Assembly: GCA_020632715.1 (NCBI GenBank)
Contig: JACKFA010000001.1
Span: 372,001-436,000, forward strand
Direction of reading: 5' to 3'
Source: Deltaproteobacteria bacterium
GTDB lineage: Bacteria; Myxococcota_A; UBA9042; PHBI01
Length of the DNA: 64,000 nt
In this document: piece after piece, positions 1 to 8,767 of the stretch
Layout of the letters: the number at the start of each line of letters is the position of its first letter
Position numbering within the stretch: the stretch's first letter is position 1
Made by a program: the position numbers and the translations under genes
Notes under the pieces: generated by a model
Seen by the model: only the letters and a program-made list of their open reading frames with translations
Told to the model about the DNA's origin: nothing
Database searches by the model: none

Positions 1-31
1 TGATCCGCGCCGGCGCAGGGCGGGATTCACG

Positions 32-60
32 TTGAAGCGGCCGGGGGGGCTGTCTATAGT
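32..60 (+). promoter_or_regulatory. sigma-70-like promoter
   Basis: TTGAAG (32-37) and TATAGT (55-60) are separated by exactly 17 bases, about 40 bases before the ATG of the first lipoprotein gene. A GGAG ribosome-binding motif follows just before the start codon. Confidence 0.6.
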
Positions 61-99
61 GCGCCGTCCCGCGCCGAGACACCCCCCGGAGATCCACCG

Positions 100-2403
100 A
101 TGAAGTACGTCCTCGCCCTCGCGGCGGCCTCTCTCCTCGCCTTCGCGGCCTGCTCCGACGACGGGTCCACGAACCCCGCGACCGACACCGCGAGCCCGAC
201 GGACACCACCGCGCCCGACACGACCGAGGCGGACACCGAGGGGGGCGACGCGACGTCGCCCGAGGACACGACGGCGACCTGCGAGCACCCGTGCCTCAAC
301 GCGTTCGGGAAGAACGACAAGTCGCTCTGCCCCTCGCCGCAGAGCGACTGGAACTGCGTCGAGGGCTGCTGTGAGCTCAAGTTCCGCTGCGCCGACGACG
401 ACGACTGCCGGGCGCTCGGCTACGACGAGGGGCAGTGCACGGACGAGCGCTTCGACTGCCGCTGCACCGTCACGACCGGGGTCTGCTACGCCTTCTACTG
501 CGCGGCCGACGCCGACTGCGAGTCCGGCGAGATCTGCGCCGCGGGCTCCTGCCAGGTGCCGCCGGCCGCGACCGGCCTCACGCCGCGCATCCTGAACCGG
601 CCGACGGCGCTCACGACGGGCGCGACGATGACGCTCGCGACGGACCTCGTGGACCCGACGAACGCCGACGTCGCCGTGGCCGCGACGGGGCTCACCTTCA
701 CGAGCGACCACGACGACGTGGCGGCGGTGAGCGCCGAGGGCGTGGTCACGGGCGGGTCGGCGCAGGGGACGGCGACCATCACGGCGGCGACGGCCGGCGG
801 GCAGACGGCGACCTGGACGGTGCGCAACGTCCTGCCGGCGACGGACGGCTTCACGGCGGTCATCGCCGACGAGGTGACCGCCGAGGCCGCGGCCGGGAAG
901 TACGCGATCCTCGATCACACTGGCGGCGCCGTGCTCGTCGAGGACGTGATCCCCACCGACGGCGTCATCCGCTACGAGAACCCGACGGCGGCGGCGCTCG
1001 ATCTGCACGTCTACGCGACGGACCACGACTGGATCTCGTGGCTCGGCGCGGACGCGCACGCGACGCTCTACCTGCCGCTCGCGCGCACGCTGAACTCGAA
1101 GGTCGAGCTCGACATGGCGGGCGACGTCGTGGCCGAGGGCACGACGCTCGAGGGCGCGGGCATCGTGCGCGGCATGCCGGACATGACGGACTACCTGCGC
1201 GAGGGCTCGCTCGAGATCGGGCTCACGTCGTTCGCGCTCTCGAGCGCGCTCTTCGACTTCAACCTGAAGGTGCTCCTCGGGAGCGACGTGAAGCGCTTCC
1301 TCGACCCGAACCACCACATCCCGCAGGTCGACGGCTCGAGCCCGCTCACGGTGCCGGGCGGCATCGTGTTCAACCTGGCGGGGCCGGCGGTGCCGTCGTT
1401 CGTCCTGACCGCGGGCGAGGGGCACCACCGCATGTGGACCCTCTCGGGGCGGCTCGACATCACGGAGATCGGCGAGTACTCGGCGACCATCGTGAACGCG
1501 GTGACCGGCGGCGACCTCGACTTCACGCAGATCGTGGGCGCCGTGTTCCCGCTCTTCCGCAACTTCTGGTCGGGCTTCGTGGCCGACGTGGACGTGACCG
1601 CGACGGGCCCGGGGAGCGCGGAGACGACGGTCGATCCGAAGCTCCGGATGCCGCTCGGGCTCGAGCAGTCGCTCGACGTGCCGCCGCTGCCCGAGCTCGG
1701 CGGGCTCGGCTACGCCGACGCGCTCTTCATCCTCGGCGGCGCGCTGACGGTCGACGGCTTCCTCGTGCCGCTCGGCCTGAACGGCGGCGCGGACACGTCG
1801 AACAAGGAGCAGAACCCGCCGGACGGCATCGCGGACGCGAACGAGCACACGCCGGAGAAGGACCCGTTCATGCTGCCGCTCGCGCCGCTCTACGGCGGGC
1901 TCCAGGGGCCGCACTCGAGCTACCTGACGGCGCTCGTGGCGGTGGCGATCAAGGGCAGCGGGGACCCGCGGCCCGACTCGGGGAGCGGGATCCTCGTGCG
2001 CTCGGAGCCGGGTCACGGCCCGGCGGCAGCGCCGACGCTGCCGGCGTTCCTCGGCTTCCCGCTGACGAGCGCGTGGAGCAGCGAGACGCGCGTGGCGACG
2101 GTCGGGGCGCAGGCGGGCGCGGACGTGCAGCGCGTGCTCTTCAAGGGCAAGACGGGGCGCCACTGGACGATCTGGCTGAACGGGGCGACGTCCGTGACGG
2201 TGCCGACGCCGCCGGAGGGGGTGGACGACCGGGCGACGACGAACATCGAGAGCGTGCTCGTGAACTGCCTCGACCTCGCGGATGGCGAGGACATGGCGGC
2301 GATCGCGGCGCCGGGTGGGACGACGCTCGACAACCTCCTCGGGCACGTCTCGCGCATCAGCTTCGTCGACGTGAAGTCGCCGATCGTCCTGCCGGAGCAG
2401 TAG
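100..2403 (+). CDS. Secreted lipoprotein with cysteine-rich head and Ig-like (BIG2-type) domain
   Basis: This is a 767-residue protein of unknown function. A hydrophobic leader ends in LLAFAAC, so lipid attachment at Cys18 is likely. A Thr/Asp/Pro-rich linker (about 20-60) follows, then a cysteine-rich block (about 60-150) with CxxDxDC...GxxCxxGxC patterns typical of myxobacterial surface proteins. Residues about 155-245 (VSAEGVVTGGSAQGTATITA) resemble a bacterial Ig-like group 2 domain. The rest is beta-rich and unassigned. The next gene starts 3 bases after the stop, so the two are probably co-transcribed. It likely sits on the cell surface. The family is not recognised beyond these segments. 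Confidence 0.75.
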   Translation: MKYVLALAAASLLAFAACSDDGSTNPATDTASPTDTTAPDTTEADTEGGDATSPEDTTATCEHPCLNAFGKNDKSLCPSPQSDWNCVEGCCELKFRCADDDDCRALGYDEGQCTDERFDCRCTVTTGVCYAFYCAADADCESGEICAAGSCQVPPAATGLTPRILNRPTALTTGATMTLATDLVDPTNADVAVAATGLTFTSDHDDVAAVSAEGVVTGGSAQGTATITAATAGGQTATWTVRNVLPATDGFTAVIADEVTAEAAAGKYAILDHTGGAVLVEDVIPTDGVIRYENPTAAALDLHVYATDHDWISWLGADAHATLYLPLARTLNSKVELDMAGDVVAEGTTLEGAGIVRGMPDMTDYLREGSLEIGLTSFALSSALFDFNLKVLLGSDVKRFLDPNHHIPQVDGSSPLTVPGGIVFNLAGPAVPSFVLTAGEGHHRMWTLSGRLDITEIGEYSATIVNAVTGGDLDFTQIVGAVFPLFRNFWSGFVADVDVTATGPGSAETTVDPKLRMPLGLEQSLDVPPLPELGGLGYADALFILGGALTVDGFLVPLGLNGGADTSNKEQNPPDGIADANEHTPEKDPFMLPLAPLYGGLQGPHSSYLTALVAVAIKGSGDPRPDSGSGILVRSEPGHGPAAAPTLPAFLGFPLTSAWSSETRVATVGAQAGADVQRVLFKGKTGRHWTIWLNGATSVTVPTPPEGVDDRATTNIESVLVNCLDLADGEDMAAIAAPGGTTLDNLLGHVSRISFVDVKSPIVLPEQ

Positions 2404-2406
2404 GCG

Positions 2407-3633
2407 ATGCGCGACGCCGGCTTGTGGGCGGTGGTCGCGCTGTCGCTGACGGTGGCGGTGGCCGCTGGCAGCGCGTGCGCGGACGAGGTGGCGGCCGAGG
2501 ATCCGTGCCGCTCGGTGACGTGCATCAACCCGCCGCCGCCCGAGTGCGACGGGGACGTGAAGGTGAGCCGGAGCGCGATCGGGCAGTGCGTGGAGGTCGA
2601 CGGGGTCGCGCTCTGCGACTACGGGCAGCCCGTGCGGCAGAGCTGCGTCGACCTCGGGAAGCTCTGTCAGGACGGGCAGTGCGTGGAGGAGGAGGTCGAC
2701 CCGGTCGTGCCGTGTGAGAACGTGACGTGCACGACGCGGCCGGCGCCGGACTGCGATGGGAACGTGGCGCGGATCTTCGCGGCGAGCGGGACGTGCAACC
2801 CGGCGATCCCGCCGGCGGGGGCGTGTGAGTACGCGGTGACGGACACGCTCGACTGCGAGCTGAGCGGGAAGTCGTGCCGCGCGGGGGCGTGCGTGGACCC
2901 GGCGGACTTCCCGTGCGATCCGAACCCGTGTGACGTGCCGCCGCAGGGGACGTGCGCGGGGTCGGTGCCGACGGAGGTGGCGGCGACGGGGACGTGCACG
3001 GCGCAGGACCGGACGGCGAGCTGCGCGTACGCGCCGACGACGCGGGCGGCGTGCCCGGCGGGGCAGTCGTGCTACCTCGGGCGCTGCGCGACGGGGCTCG
3101 CGGCGCCGGCGGCGGCGGGGGACCTCGTGATCGACGAGATCATGGCGAACCCGGCGGCCGCGGACGACGCGGGGGAGTGGCTCGAGCTCGCGAACCCGGG
3201 GACGGTGGCGCGGGTGCTCGACGGGTGCGTGCTGAAGGACGACGGGGCGGACAGCCACACGATCACGCCGGGGGCGGGGGCGACGGTCATCGTGCCGCCG
3301 GGGGGCTTCGTGGTGCTCGCGAGGAGCGGCGACGCGGCGGACAACGGCGCGGGCGGGCTCGCGGACTACGTCTACGGCGCGGACGGGGGCTTCACGCTCG
3401 CGAACGCGGCGGACGAGGTCGTGCTCGTGTGCGGCGGGGTCGAGATCGACCGGGTCGCCTACGACACCGGGGCGGGCTGGCCGGCCGAGACGGGGGCGTC
3501 GCTGAGCCTGTCGCCGGCGAACACGACGGCGGTCGCGAACGACGCGCGCGCCGCGTGGTGCGTCGCCCCGGCGGCGTACGGGACGAAGGTGCAGAAGGGC
3601 TCCCCGCGGCGGGCGAACCCGGCCTGCCCGTGA
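2407..3633 (+). CDS. Exported cysteine-rich protein with C-terminal lamin-tail-like domain
   Basis: This 408-residue protein has an N-terminal hydrophobic leader ending near SACADE; the lipobox is weak, so it may be secreted or lipidated. Residues about 34-228 hold three imperfect copies of a roughly 65-residue unit with the pattern CxxVxC...PxCDG...CxY...CxxGxCV. The C-terminal third (VIDEIMANP, then EWLELANPG) matches the lamin-tail (LTD) fold often found at the end of bacterial surface proteins. It lies 3 bases downstream of the preceding lipoprotein gene. A structural or adhesive surface role is an inference; no enzyme motif is visible. Confidence 0.7.
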   Translation: MRDAGLWAVVALSLTVAVAAGSACADEVAAEDPCRSVTCINPPPPECDGDVKVSRSAIGQCVEVDGVALCDYGQPVRQSCVDLGKLCQDGQCVEEEVDPVVPCENVTCTTRPAPDCDGNVARIFAASGTCNPAIPPAGACEYAVTDTLDCELSGKSCRAGACVDPADFPCDPNPCDVPPQGTCAGSVPTEVAATGTCTAQDRTASCAYAPTTRAACPAGQSCYLGRCATGLAAPAAAGDLVIDEIMANPAAADDAGEWLELANPGTVARVLDGCVLKDDGADSHTITPGAGATVIVPPGGFVVLARSGDAADNGAGGLADYVYGADGGFTLANAADEVVLVCGGVEIDRVAYDTGAGWPAETGASLSLSPANTTAVANDARAAWCVAPAAYGTKVQKGSPRRANPACP

Positions 3634-3652
3634 GCTGGGCGGGCTTCGAACG

Positions 3653-3682
3653 GTAACCACGGAGACACGGAGACACGGAGGG
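3653..3682 (+). repeat. Dispersed octamer repeat, copy A (left inverted end of GxxExxY cassette)
   Basis: The 30-bp unit starts GTAAC and contains three tandem octamers CACGGAGA, CACGGAGA, CACGGAGG. It points inward toward the GxxExxY gene. Its GGAGG end runs into the purine-rich stretch that serves as that gene's ribosome-binding site. An inverted copy closes the cassette at 4166-4195. Confidence 0.9.
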
Positions 3683-3700
3683 AGGAGGGAGGAGGAGGGC

Positions 3701-4078
3701 GTGGAGCTCGAGCATTCCGAAGTCACGGAGCAGATCATCGGCGCCGCGATCGAGGTCCACCGCGAGCTCGGGCCCGGCCTGCTCGAGAGCGCCTACCGTG
3801 CCTGCATGGTCCATGAGCTCGCCCTTCGCGGCCTCGACGTCGCGACCGAAGTCCCGATACCCCTGGAGTACAAGGGGCTTCATCTCACGACATGCTATCG
3901 CCTCGACGTTGTTGTCGAGGGCGCGGTGGTCTTGGAGCTAAAAGCGATCAAGACGTTGGAGAGAGTCCACCACGCGCAGCTTCTCTCCTACCTGCGCCTG
4001 AGCGGCCTCCATGTGGGGCTACTCATCAACTTCCACGTGCCTGTGCTCCGCGAGGGGCTCCGGCGTATCGTGCGGTGA
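3701..4078 (+). CDS. GxxExxY family protein (PD-(D/E)XK nuclease-like)
   Basis: This is a complete 125-residue member of the GxxExxY family. The signature G26-L-L-E29-S-A-Y32 follows a helix starting EVTEQIIGAAIEVHREL. The nuclease-fold residues are intact: D69, then E79-L-K81, followed by HHAQLLSYL, which is typical of the family. The GTG start at 3701 is chosen for the strong GGAGGAGG tract just upstream. The biological role of the family is not established; the fold predicts DNA cleavage or binding. It is flanked by inverted 30-bp repeats. Its middle contains AT-richer codons (CTA, AAA, TTG, GTT) that are rare in the neighbours, which suggests acquisition by transfer. Confidence 0.88.
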   Translation: MELEHSEVTEQIIGAAIEVHRELGPGLLESAYRACMVHELALRGLDVATEVPIPLEYKGLHLTTCYRLDVVVEGAVVLELKAIKTLERVHHAQLLSYLRLSGLHVGLLINFHVPVLREGLRRIVR

Positions 4079-4165
4079 CCCTCCTCTCGCCAGCTCCTCC
4101 CAGCGCCGATGACGCGGTCCAGCATCGCGGCTCCGCGATGAGCTGACGCCGCTCTCTCCCTGCTC

Positions 4166-4195
4166 CCCTCCGTGTCTCCGTGTCTCCGTGGTCAC
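4166..4195 (-). repeat. Dispersed octamer repeat, copy B (right inverted end of GxxExxY cassette)
   Basis: Read on the minus strand, this is nearly identical to copy A, with GTGAC in place of GTAAC before the octamers. Homology continues inward through a GGGAGCAGGGAGAG-like tail shared with the solo copy at 16589. It ends about 30 bases before the GNAT start codon. Confidence 0.9.
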
Positions 4196-4223
4196 GTTCA
4201 CCCCCGATGCCTGCGCGCCCGAG

Positions 4224-4703
4224 ATGCTAGACCTCACCCCCACCGCGACCCTCCGCCCTGCCCTTCCCGGCGCCGACGAGGACGCCCTCGTCGCGATGAG
4301 CGTAGCGCTCTACGCCGAGGATCCCGGCGCGCGCGACATCCACGAGGCCGACGTCCGCCGCACGCTCGCGCACCTCGCCGCCCACCCGGACCGGGGCCTC
4401 GCCCTCGTCGTCACCGACGGCGACGAGCCCGTCGGCTACATGATCCTCATCGCCTTCTGGTCCAACGAGCTCGGCGGGCTCTGCGCCATCGTCGACGAGC
4501 TCTTCATGATCCCGGCCGCCCGCGGGCGCGGGCTCGGCGCCGCCGCGCTCGAGGCCGTCGCCGCCGGCCGCGTCCCCGGCTTCGAGGACGTCGTCGCCGT
4601 CGACCTCGAGGTCACCCCCGACAACGCCCGCGCCCGCGCGCTCTACTCACGCCTCGGCTTCCGCCCCCAGAAGAACGGCGGGATGCGGCGCCGCCTCGCG
4701 TAA
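4224..4703 (+). CDS. GNAT family N-acetyltransferase
   Basis: The protein has 159 residues from the ATG at 4224. An in-frame GTG at 4188 lies inside repeat copy B and would add 12 unlikely residues. The acetyl-CoA loop is visible as IPAARGRGLGAAALEA, preceded by the beta strand IVDELFMI and followed by NARARALYSRLGF, the classical GNAT motifs A and B. It would transfer an acetyl group from acetyl-CoA to an amine; the substrate cannot be told from sequence. It converges on the HupE gene with only 9 bases between stop codons. Confidence 0.85.
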   Translation: MLDLTPTATLRPALPGADEDALVAMSVALYAEDPGARDIHEADVRRTLAHLAAHPDRGLALVVTDGDEPVGYMILIAFWSNELGGLCAIVDELFMIPAARGRGLGAAALEAVAAGRVPGFEDVVAVDLEVTPDNARARALYSRLGFRPQKNGGMRRRLA

Positions 4704-4712
4704 TCCTCGCCC

Positions 4713-5723
4713 TCACGGCGGGAACGCCCGCCACAGCGTCAGGAACACCCCCACCGCCCCGACGCCCCACGCGAGCGCCGGCGGCGCGCGGCGCGCCAGC
4801 GCCGGGACGCCCCGCGTCGCCGCGAAGGCGAGTCCCAGCGCGGCGCCGATGACCCCGATCTGCGCGAGCTCGAGGCCCACGTTGAACGCCACGAGCGCCT
4901 CCGGCACGGCCTCCGCCGGCAGCCCCGCCTCCGTCAACGCCCCCGCGAAGCCGAGCCCGTGCACGAGCCCGATCGCCGCCGGCAGCCACGCCGGGTGCCG
5001 CGCCACCGCCGTCCGGTGCCCCCGCAGCGCTCGCTGCGCCTCGTATCCGAGGAACGCGATCGACGCCGCGATGGCGATCTCCACCGGCGCCGACGGCACG
5101 CTCACCACCCCCAGCACCGCGAGCGCGAGCGTCACGCTGTGCCCCACCGTGAACGCCGTCACCGCGACCAGGATCCGCCGCCCCCGGACCACCAGGAGCA
5201 ACCCGAGCACGAACAGCAGATGATCCCACCCCCCGAGGAGGTGCGTCGCCCCGAGCCCGAGGTACGCCCCGACGACGCGCCCGAGCGTCGCCCTCGGCGG
5301 CACCACGACCCGCGACGACGCCGCGTCCAGCAGCGTGTGCACGAGCTCCTCCCCCGACGCGCGCACGAGCAGCATCACCGGCGGCGACCCCGGGCGGAGT
5401 CCGTCCACGCCGACCTCCGCGCCCACCATCGCCCCCGGCGCGCAGGCGAGCGCGCGCCGCGTGACGATCGCGTCCCCTTCGACCGCCGCGGTCGCGGCCA
5501 CCGCGTCGGGGCACGCCGGGAGCACCGGCGCGAGCCCTCCCCCCGCGCCCACCTCCCCGCCCCCGAGGGGCTCGCGGAACGTCACCGCGACCCGCCCATC
5601 CGACGACGCCTCGAGCAAGAGCAGCGGCGGCGTCAGGTTGTGCGCGCGCGCGAGTGGCGCCCACAGCGACAGCAGCGCGACCCCGACGGCGACCGCGCCG
5701 CTCGCCCTGCGCCCGCCCCTCAC
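4713..5723 (-). CDS. HupE/UreJ family membrane protein
   Basis: The protein has 336 residues from a GTG at 5723 that overlaps the upstream stop codon as GTGA. A signal peptide ends at PLARA before HNLTPP. An exported beta-rich domain of about 130 residues follows, then a HupE/UreJ membrane domain with its histidine motifs GATHLLGGWDHLLF, FTVGHSVTLAL and GLVHGLGFAGAL. HupE/UreJ proteins are linked to nickel or other metal permeation in known cases, but hydrogenase and urease genes are absent here. Coupling to a parvulin and a DUF3604 gene suggests a different exported pathway. Confidence 0.82.
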   Translation of the reverse strand: MRGGRRASGAVAVGVALLSLWAPLARAHNLTPPLLLLEASSDGRVAVTFREPLGGGEVGAGGGLAPVLPACPDAVAATAAVEGDAIVTRRALACAPGAMVGAEVGVDGLRPGSPPVMLLVRASGEELVHTLLDAASSRVVVPPRATLGRVVGAYLGLGATHLLGGWDHLLFVLGLLLVVRGRRILVAVTAFTVGHSVTLALAVLGVVSVPSAPVEIAIAASIAFLGYEAQRALRGHRTAVARHPAWLPAAIGLVHGLGFAGALTEAGLPAEAVPEALVAFNVGLELAQIGVIGAALGLAFAATRGVPALARRAPPALAWGVGAVGVFLTLWRAFPP

Positions 5724-6655
5724 GGGAGCCGCTCCACGCGCACGTCGTAGCGCGCCCTCAGCGCCTCGAGCCGCGCCCGCCGCGCCGGCTCCACCTCCCG
5801 CGCCCGGTACGCCGCGAGCACCGCCGGCCGGATCGCCCCGAGCGGCGGCACCGCGGCCTCCACCCGCGCCTCCACCCGCACCGCGTGGAGCCCGAACGAC
5901 GAGCGCACCGGCCCGCTCCAACGCCCCACCGGGAGCGCCGCCACCCGCGCGCCGAACCCCTCCCCGAGCCGGCGGTCGAGCTCCGCGACCGTCTGGTCCG
6001 CCCGGAGCGGCAGCGCGAGCAGCGGATCGCCCAGGCCGCGGAGCGCGGCCGGCGCCGGCTCCTCGGCCCGGAGCCGCGCCACCAGCGCCTCCGCCTCCGC
6101 CTCGACGCCCGCCCCCCGCGCCGACGCGAGGAAGACCTGCGTCAGCGTCACCCGCGCCGGCGCCTCGAAGTCGGCCCGGTGCGCCGCGACGAACGCGGCC
6201 AGCGCCTCGTCCCCGGGATCCTCGGGCGCGGGCGCCATGGCCCGCACGCGCTCCGCGAGCCGCTGCCGGATGAGCGGATCCCGCCGCACGAACCCCGCCG
6301 CGCGCGCCTCGGCGACCAGCGCCGCGTCATCCGCGGGCGCGGCGCCCTCCCCGCCCCGCGTCGCGCGCGCGTCCGCGAGGAGCCGCTCGCGCACGAACGG
6401 GTCGCGCCGGTCGAGCCCGGCGTCGAGGGCCGCCTCGAGGAGCAACGCCTCCTCCGTCGCGCGCTCGACCGCGGCCGGCGCGGCGTCGGACGCCACCTGC
6501 ACCACCACCACCGGCAGCTCCGCCGGCGCCGCGACGCGCGCGACGGCCCACGCGACCACCCCCACCGCGGCGAAGTGCGGCGGCGCGAGCCAGGTCGGCA
6601 GGCCGCGCCGCGCCCGGCGCTCGCGCGGCGCCCGGCGCTCAGCCCGGCGGGACAT
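5720..6655 (-). CDS. Parvulin-type peptidyl-prolyl isomerase, membrane anchored
   Basis: The protein has 311 residues. A basic N-terminus (MSRRAERR) is followed by one hydrophobic segment, so the catalytic part should lie outside the cytoplasm. The C-terminal half (RVTLTQVFLAS, then GRWSGPVRSSFGLHAVRV) matches a PpiC/SurA-like rotamase domain. The ATG at 6655 overlaps the upstream DUF3604 gene by 17 bases, and the stop overlaps the HupE start. Translational coupling on both sides makes a chaperone role for the partner proteins plausible, which is an inference. Confidence 0.75.
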   Translation of the reverse strand: MSRRAERRAPRERRARRGLPTWLAPPHFAAVGVVAWAVARVAAPAELPVVVVQVASDAAPAAVERATEEALLLEAALDAGLDRRDPFVRERLLADARATRGGEGAAPADDAALVAEARAAGFVRRDPLIRQRLAERVRAMAPAPEDPGDEALAAFVAAHRADFEAPARVTLTQVFLASARGAGVEAEAEALVARLRAEEPAPAALRGLGDPLLALPLRADQTVAELDRRLGEGFGARVAALPVGRWSGPVRSSFGLHAVRVEARVEAAVPPLGAIRPAVLAAYRAREVEPARRARLEALRARYDVRVERLP

Positions 6656-8645
6656 ACCAGATCGGCGAGCTCCAGGCCCGCTCCTGCACCGTCTTCGGGA
6701 GCGCCGGATCGCAGCAGCCCGCCCACGCCGCCGGCGGGTCGCCCTCACACGTCACGCCCGCCGCGACACACGCCCGCGTCACCCACCGACACGACGGGTT
6801 CTCCACCACCCGCGCGTACCAGAACGCCGGCAGCGCCGGGTCGAACGCGTCGTCGACCCACACGTCGCAGAGCCCGTCCGCGCCGTCGCCGCGGGGCTCG
6901 CACGTGGCGAGATCCACGTCCGCGCCGTTGTCCGGCGTGCCGCCCACCCCATGGACCGCGACGTGGAGCTCCCCGTCGGCCCCGCGCCACCCCTTCACGA
7001 TCTCGATCCGCTGGAGGCGCCCGCCCGGGCTCCCGGCGACGCCCGGGTCGCGGAGCGCGGCCAACACGAAGCGCGGCGCGCCGCCCGTCGGCGCCTCGCC
7101 GAGCGTCCCGCCCATCGGCACGCCGCCCGCGTAGCCCGCCGCGGCCAGCTCGGGATCGTCGCAGAGATCGGCCGCGTAGCCCCAGCCGCCGAAGAAGCGC
7201 AGCGTGATGCGCGGCCCGCTCGTCCCGTAGGTCTCCTTCCGCCGGAGCGCGTCGAAGATCGCCTCCCGCCGGTTCTCCTCCGCCCACACCGCGGCGAGGC
7301 CGCCCGGGTTGAAGCGCGGGTTGTCCGTGAGCCCCACAGGCAGCTCGCTCCCGCCGTTCCCGGCCCCGGCCCCGCCGTGCCCCGGGTAGCCCGCCTCGGC
7401 GACCGCGCCCGGCGTGCCGAGGTGCGTGTCGGTCGAGGCGATGATCCCGAACGCGAACGGGTTCACCCCGAGCTTCACCTGGAGGCCGAGCCCCTCGAGG
7501 AGGGCGCTCCGGACGTAGTCGACGGCCTGCGGCTCGGCCGGGAGGTTCGCCTGCGCCTGCCCGAGGTTGCGGTAGGGCACCTTCTCGAAGCCGCAGAGCT
7601 CGTCCGAAGCGTTCACGCCGCCCGGGAGGCACTCCGAGTCCCCCTTGTGCTGCATGATCTCGACGAGCGGCTCCATGTCGCCCTGCGCCGCGGCGTAGGC
7701 GGCGTCGATGGGCGCGCCGTCCTTGCCGACCGCCGCGAACATGAGCCCGTTCGACAGGTTCGGGTTGTGCGGGATGGCGAGCACGTCGCAGCCCGTGCCG
7801 GCGTCGCGGCAGTCGCGGCGGAGCGCCGCCCAGAGCGCGTCGGGCCACGGCGCGTCGAAGTAGCCGATCGGCGCGTCGGGCACGACGTCGCTCCGGAAGA
7901 GCACGTTCCGGTGCAGGTTGAAGGTGCTCGGGTTCGACGACCACTCGTAGCCGACGAGCGTCGTGAACGCGCACGCCGCGGTGCGATCGTAGGCCGCGTC
8001 GGCGGCGTCCCGGATCTCCTGCCACACGCCGCGCGTCGGCTCGGCGCACCCGGCGCCGTCGTCGCCGCAGAGCGGCGGGAGCGCAGCGTCCTCCGGGGCC
8101 GCCGCGAGGAAGATGTTCACGGTGTAGAAGGCCGTCGCCGGGTCGTCGCGGACGGTCGCGCACGCCTCGTCGTCGTAGACGTCGCTCCCCTCGGTGAGGC
8201 AGCCGTCGAGGACCCCGAGGAACTCGGCGTGATCGGTGACCGCCGCGAAGTCGAGGGGGCGCGCGAGCCGGAGGTGCCGGAGCGGCGCGCCGTCCGGGCC
8301 GAAGGGCTGGAGGCCGACCTCCTCGCCGCGCGCGAAGCGGTAGGCGTCCGCCGGCGTGAGGCGCGTGCCCTGGAGGTTCGCGTCGAGGGAGCGCGCCGTG
8401 TGGACGTGGAGATCGCCGAAGAAGACCTGCCGCAGCGGATCGCGGCTCGCGCACGCCGCGACGACGTCGCTCCCGACGCTGTCGGCCCCGTCGCGCTCGC
8501 CGCTGTCCGCGCCGTCGGCCGCGTCCACCGCGTCGACCACGTCCGCGGGCGCCGCGGCGTCGTCGCCACACGCTGCGGCGGCGAGCGCCGCCGTGAGGGC
8601 GAGCGGAGCGAGGACGAGGAGCCTGTCGCGGAGCCGTGGTGTCAT
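6639..8645 (-). CDS. DUF3604 lipoprotein (PHP-like metallo-fold)
   Basis: The protein has 668 residues from the ATG at 8645. The leader ends LTAALAAAACGDD, which looks like a lipoprotein signal. The domain begins with FGDLHVHTARSLDANL, where the DLHVHT motif resembles the first metal site of PHP-type phosphoesterases. Further conserved stretches are FAAVTDHAEFLG, VGYEWSS, IPHNPNLSNGLMF, EIMQHKGDSEC and STDTHLGTPG, all characteristic of DUF3604. The enzymatic activity of the family is not established. It is the first gene of a three-gene overlapping operon with the parvulin and HupE genes. Confidence 0.85.
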   Translation of the reverse strand: MTPRLRDRLLVLAPLALTAALAAAACGDDAAAPADVVDAVDAADGADSGERDGADSVGSDVVAACASRDPLRQVFFGDLHVHTARSLDANLQGTRLTPADAYRFARGEEVGLQPFGPDGAPLRHLRLARPLDFAAVTDHAEFLGVLDGCLTEGSDVYDDEACATVRDDPATAFYTVNIFLAAAPEDAALPPLCGDDGAGCAEPTRGVWQEIRDAADAAYDRTAACAFTTLVGYEWSSNPSTFNLHRNVLFRSDVVPDAPIGYFDAPWPDALWAALRRDCRDAGTGCDVLAIPHNPNLSNGLMFAAVGKDGAPIDAAYAAAQGDMEPLVEIMQHKGDSECLPGGVNASDELCGFEKVPYRNLGQAQANLPAEPQAVDYVRSALLEGLGLQVKLGVNPFAFGIIASTDTHLGTPGAVAEAGYPGHGGAGAGNGGSELPVGLTDNPRFNPGGLAAVWAEENRREAIFDALRRKETYGTSGPRITLRFFGGWGYAADLCDDPELAAAGYAGGVPMGGTLGEAPTGGAPRFVLAALRDPGVAGSPGGRLQRIEIVKGWRGADGELHVAVHGVGGTPDNGADVDLATCEPRGDGADGLCDVWVDDAFDPALPAFWYARVVENPSCRWVTRACVAAGVTCEGDPPAAWAGCCDPALPKTVQERAWSSPIWYVPPG

Positions 8646-8767
8646 GACGGCGCAGTCTGCCGGGCGACGCCTCGGCCGACAACGGCCAAAGCGCCCGCCG
8701 CCGCCCCGGACCCGCCGCGGCGATCCGAAAACTGGACCTCTCACGACCGCGCCGCGAGCCTCGGGGC

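Noticed and set aside
4188..4223. Upstream GTG start for the GNAT protein
   Set aside because: It lies in repeat copy B and would encode part of the repeat; the ATG at 4224 gives the expected domain start.
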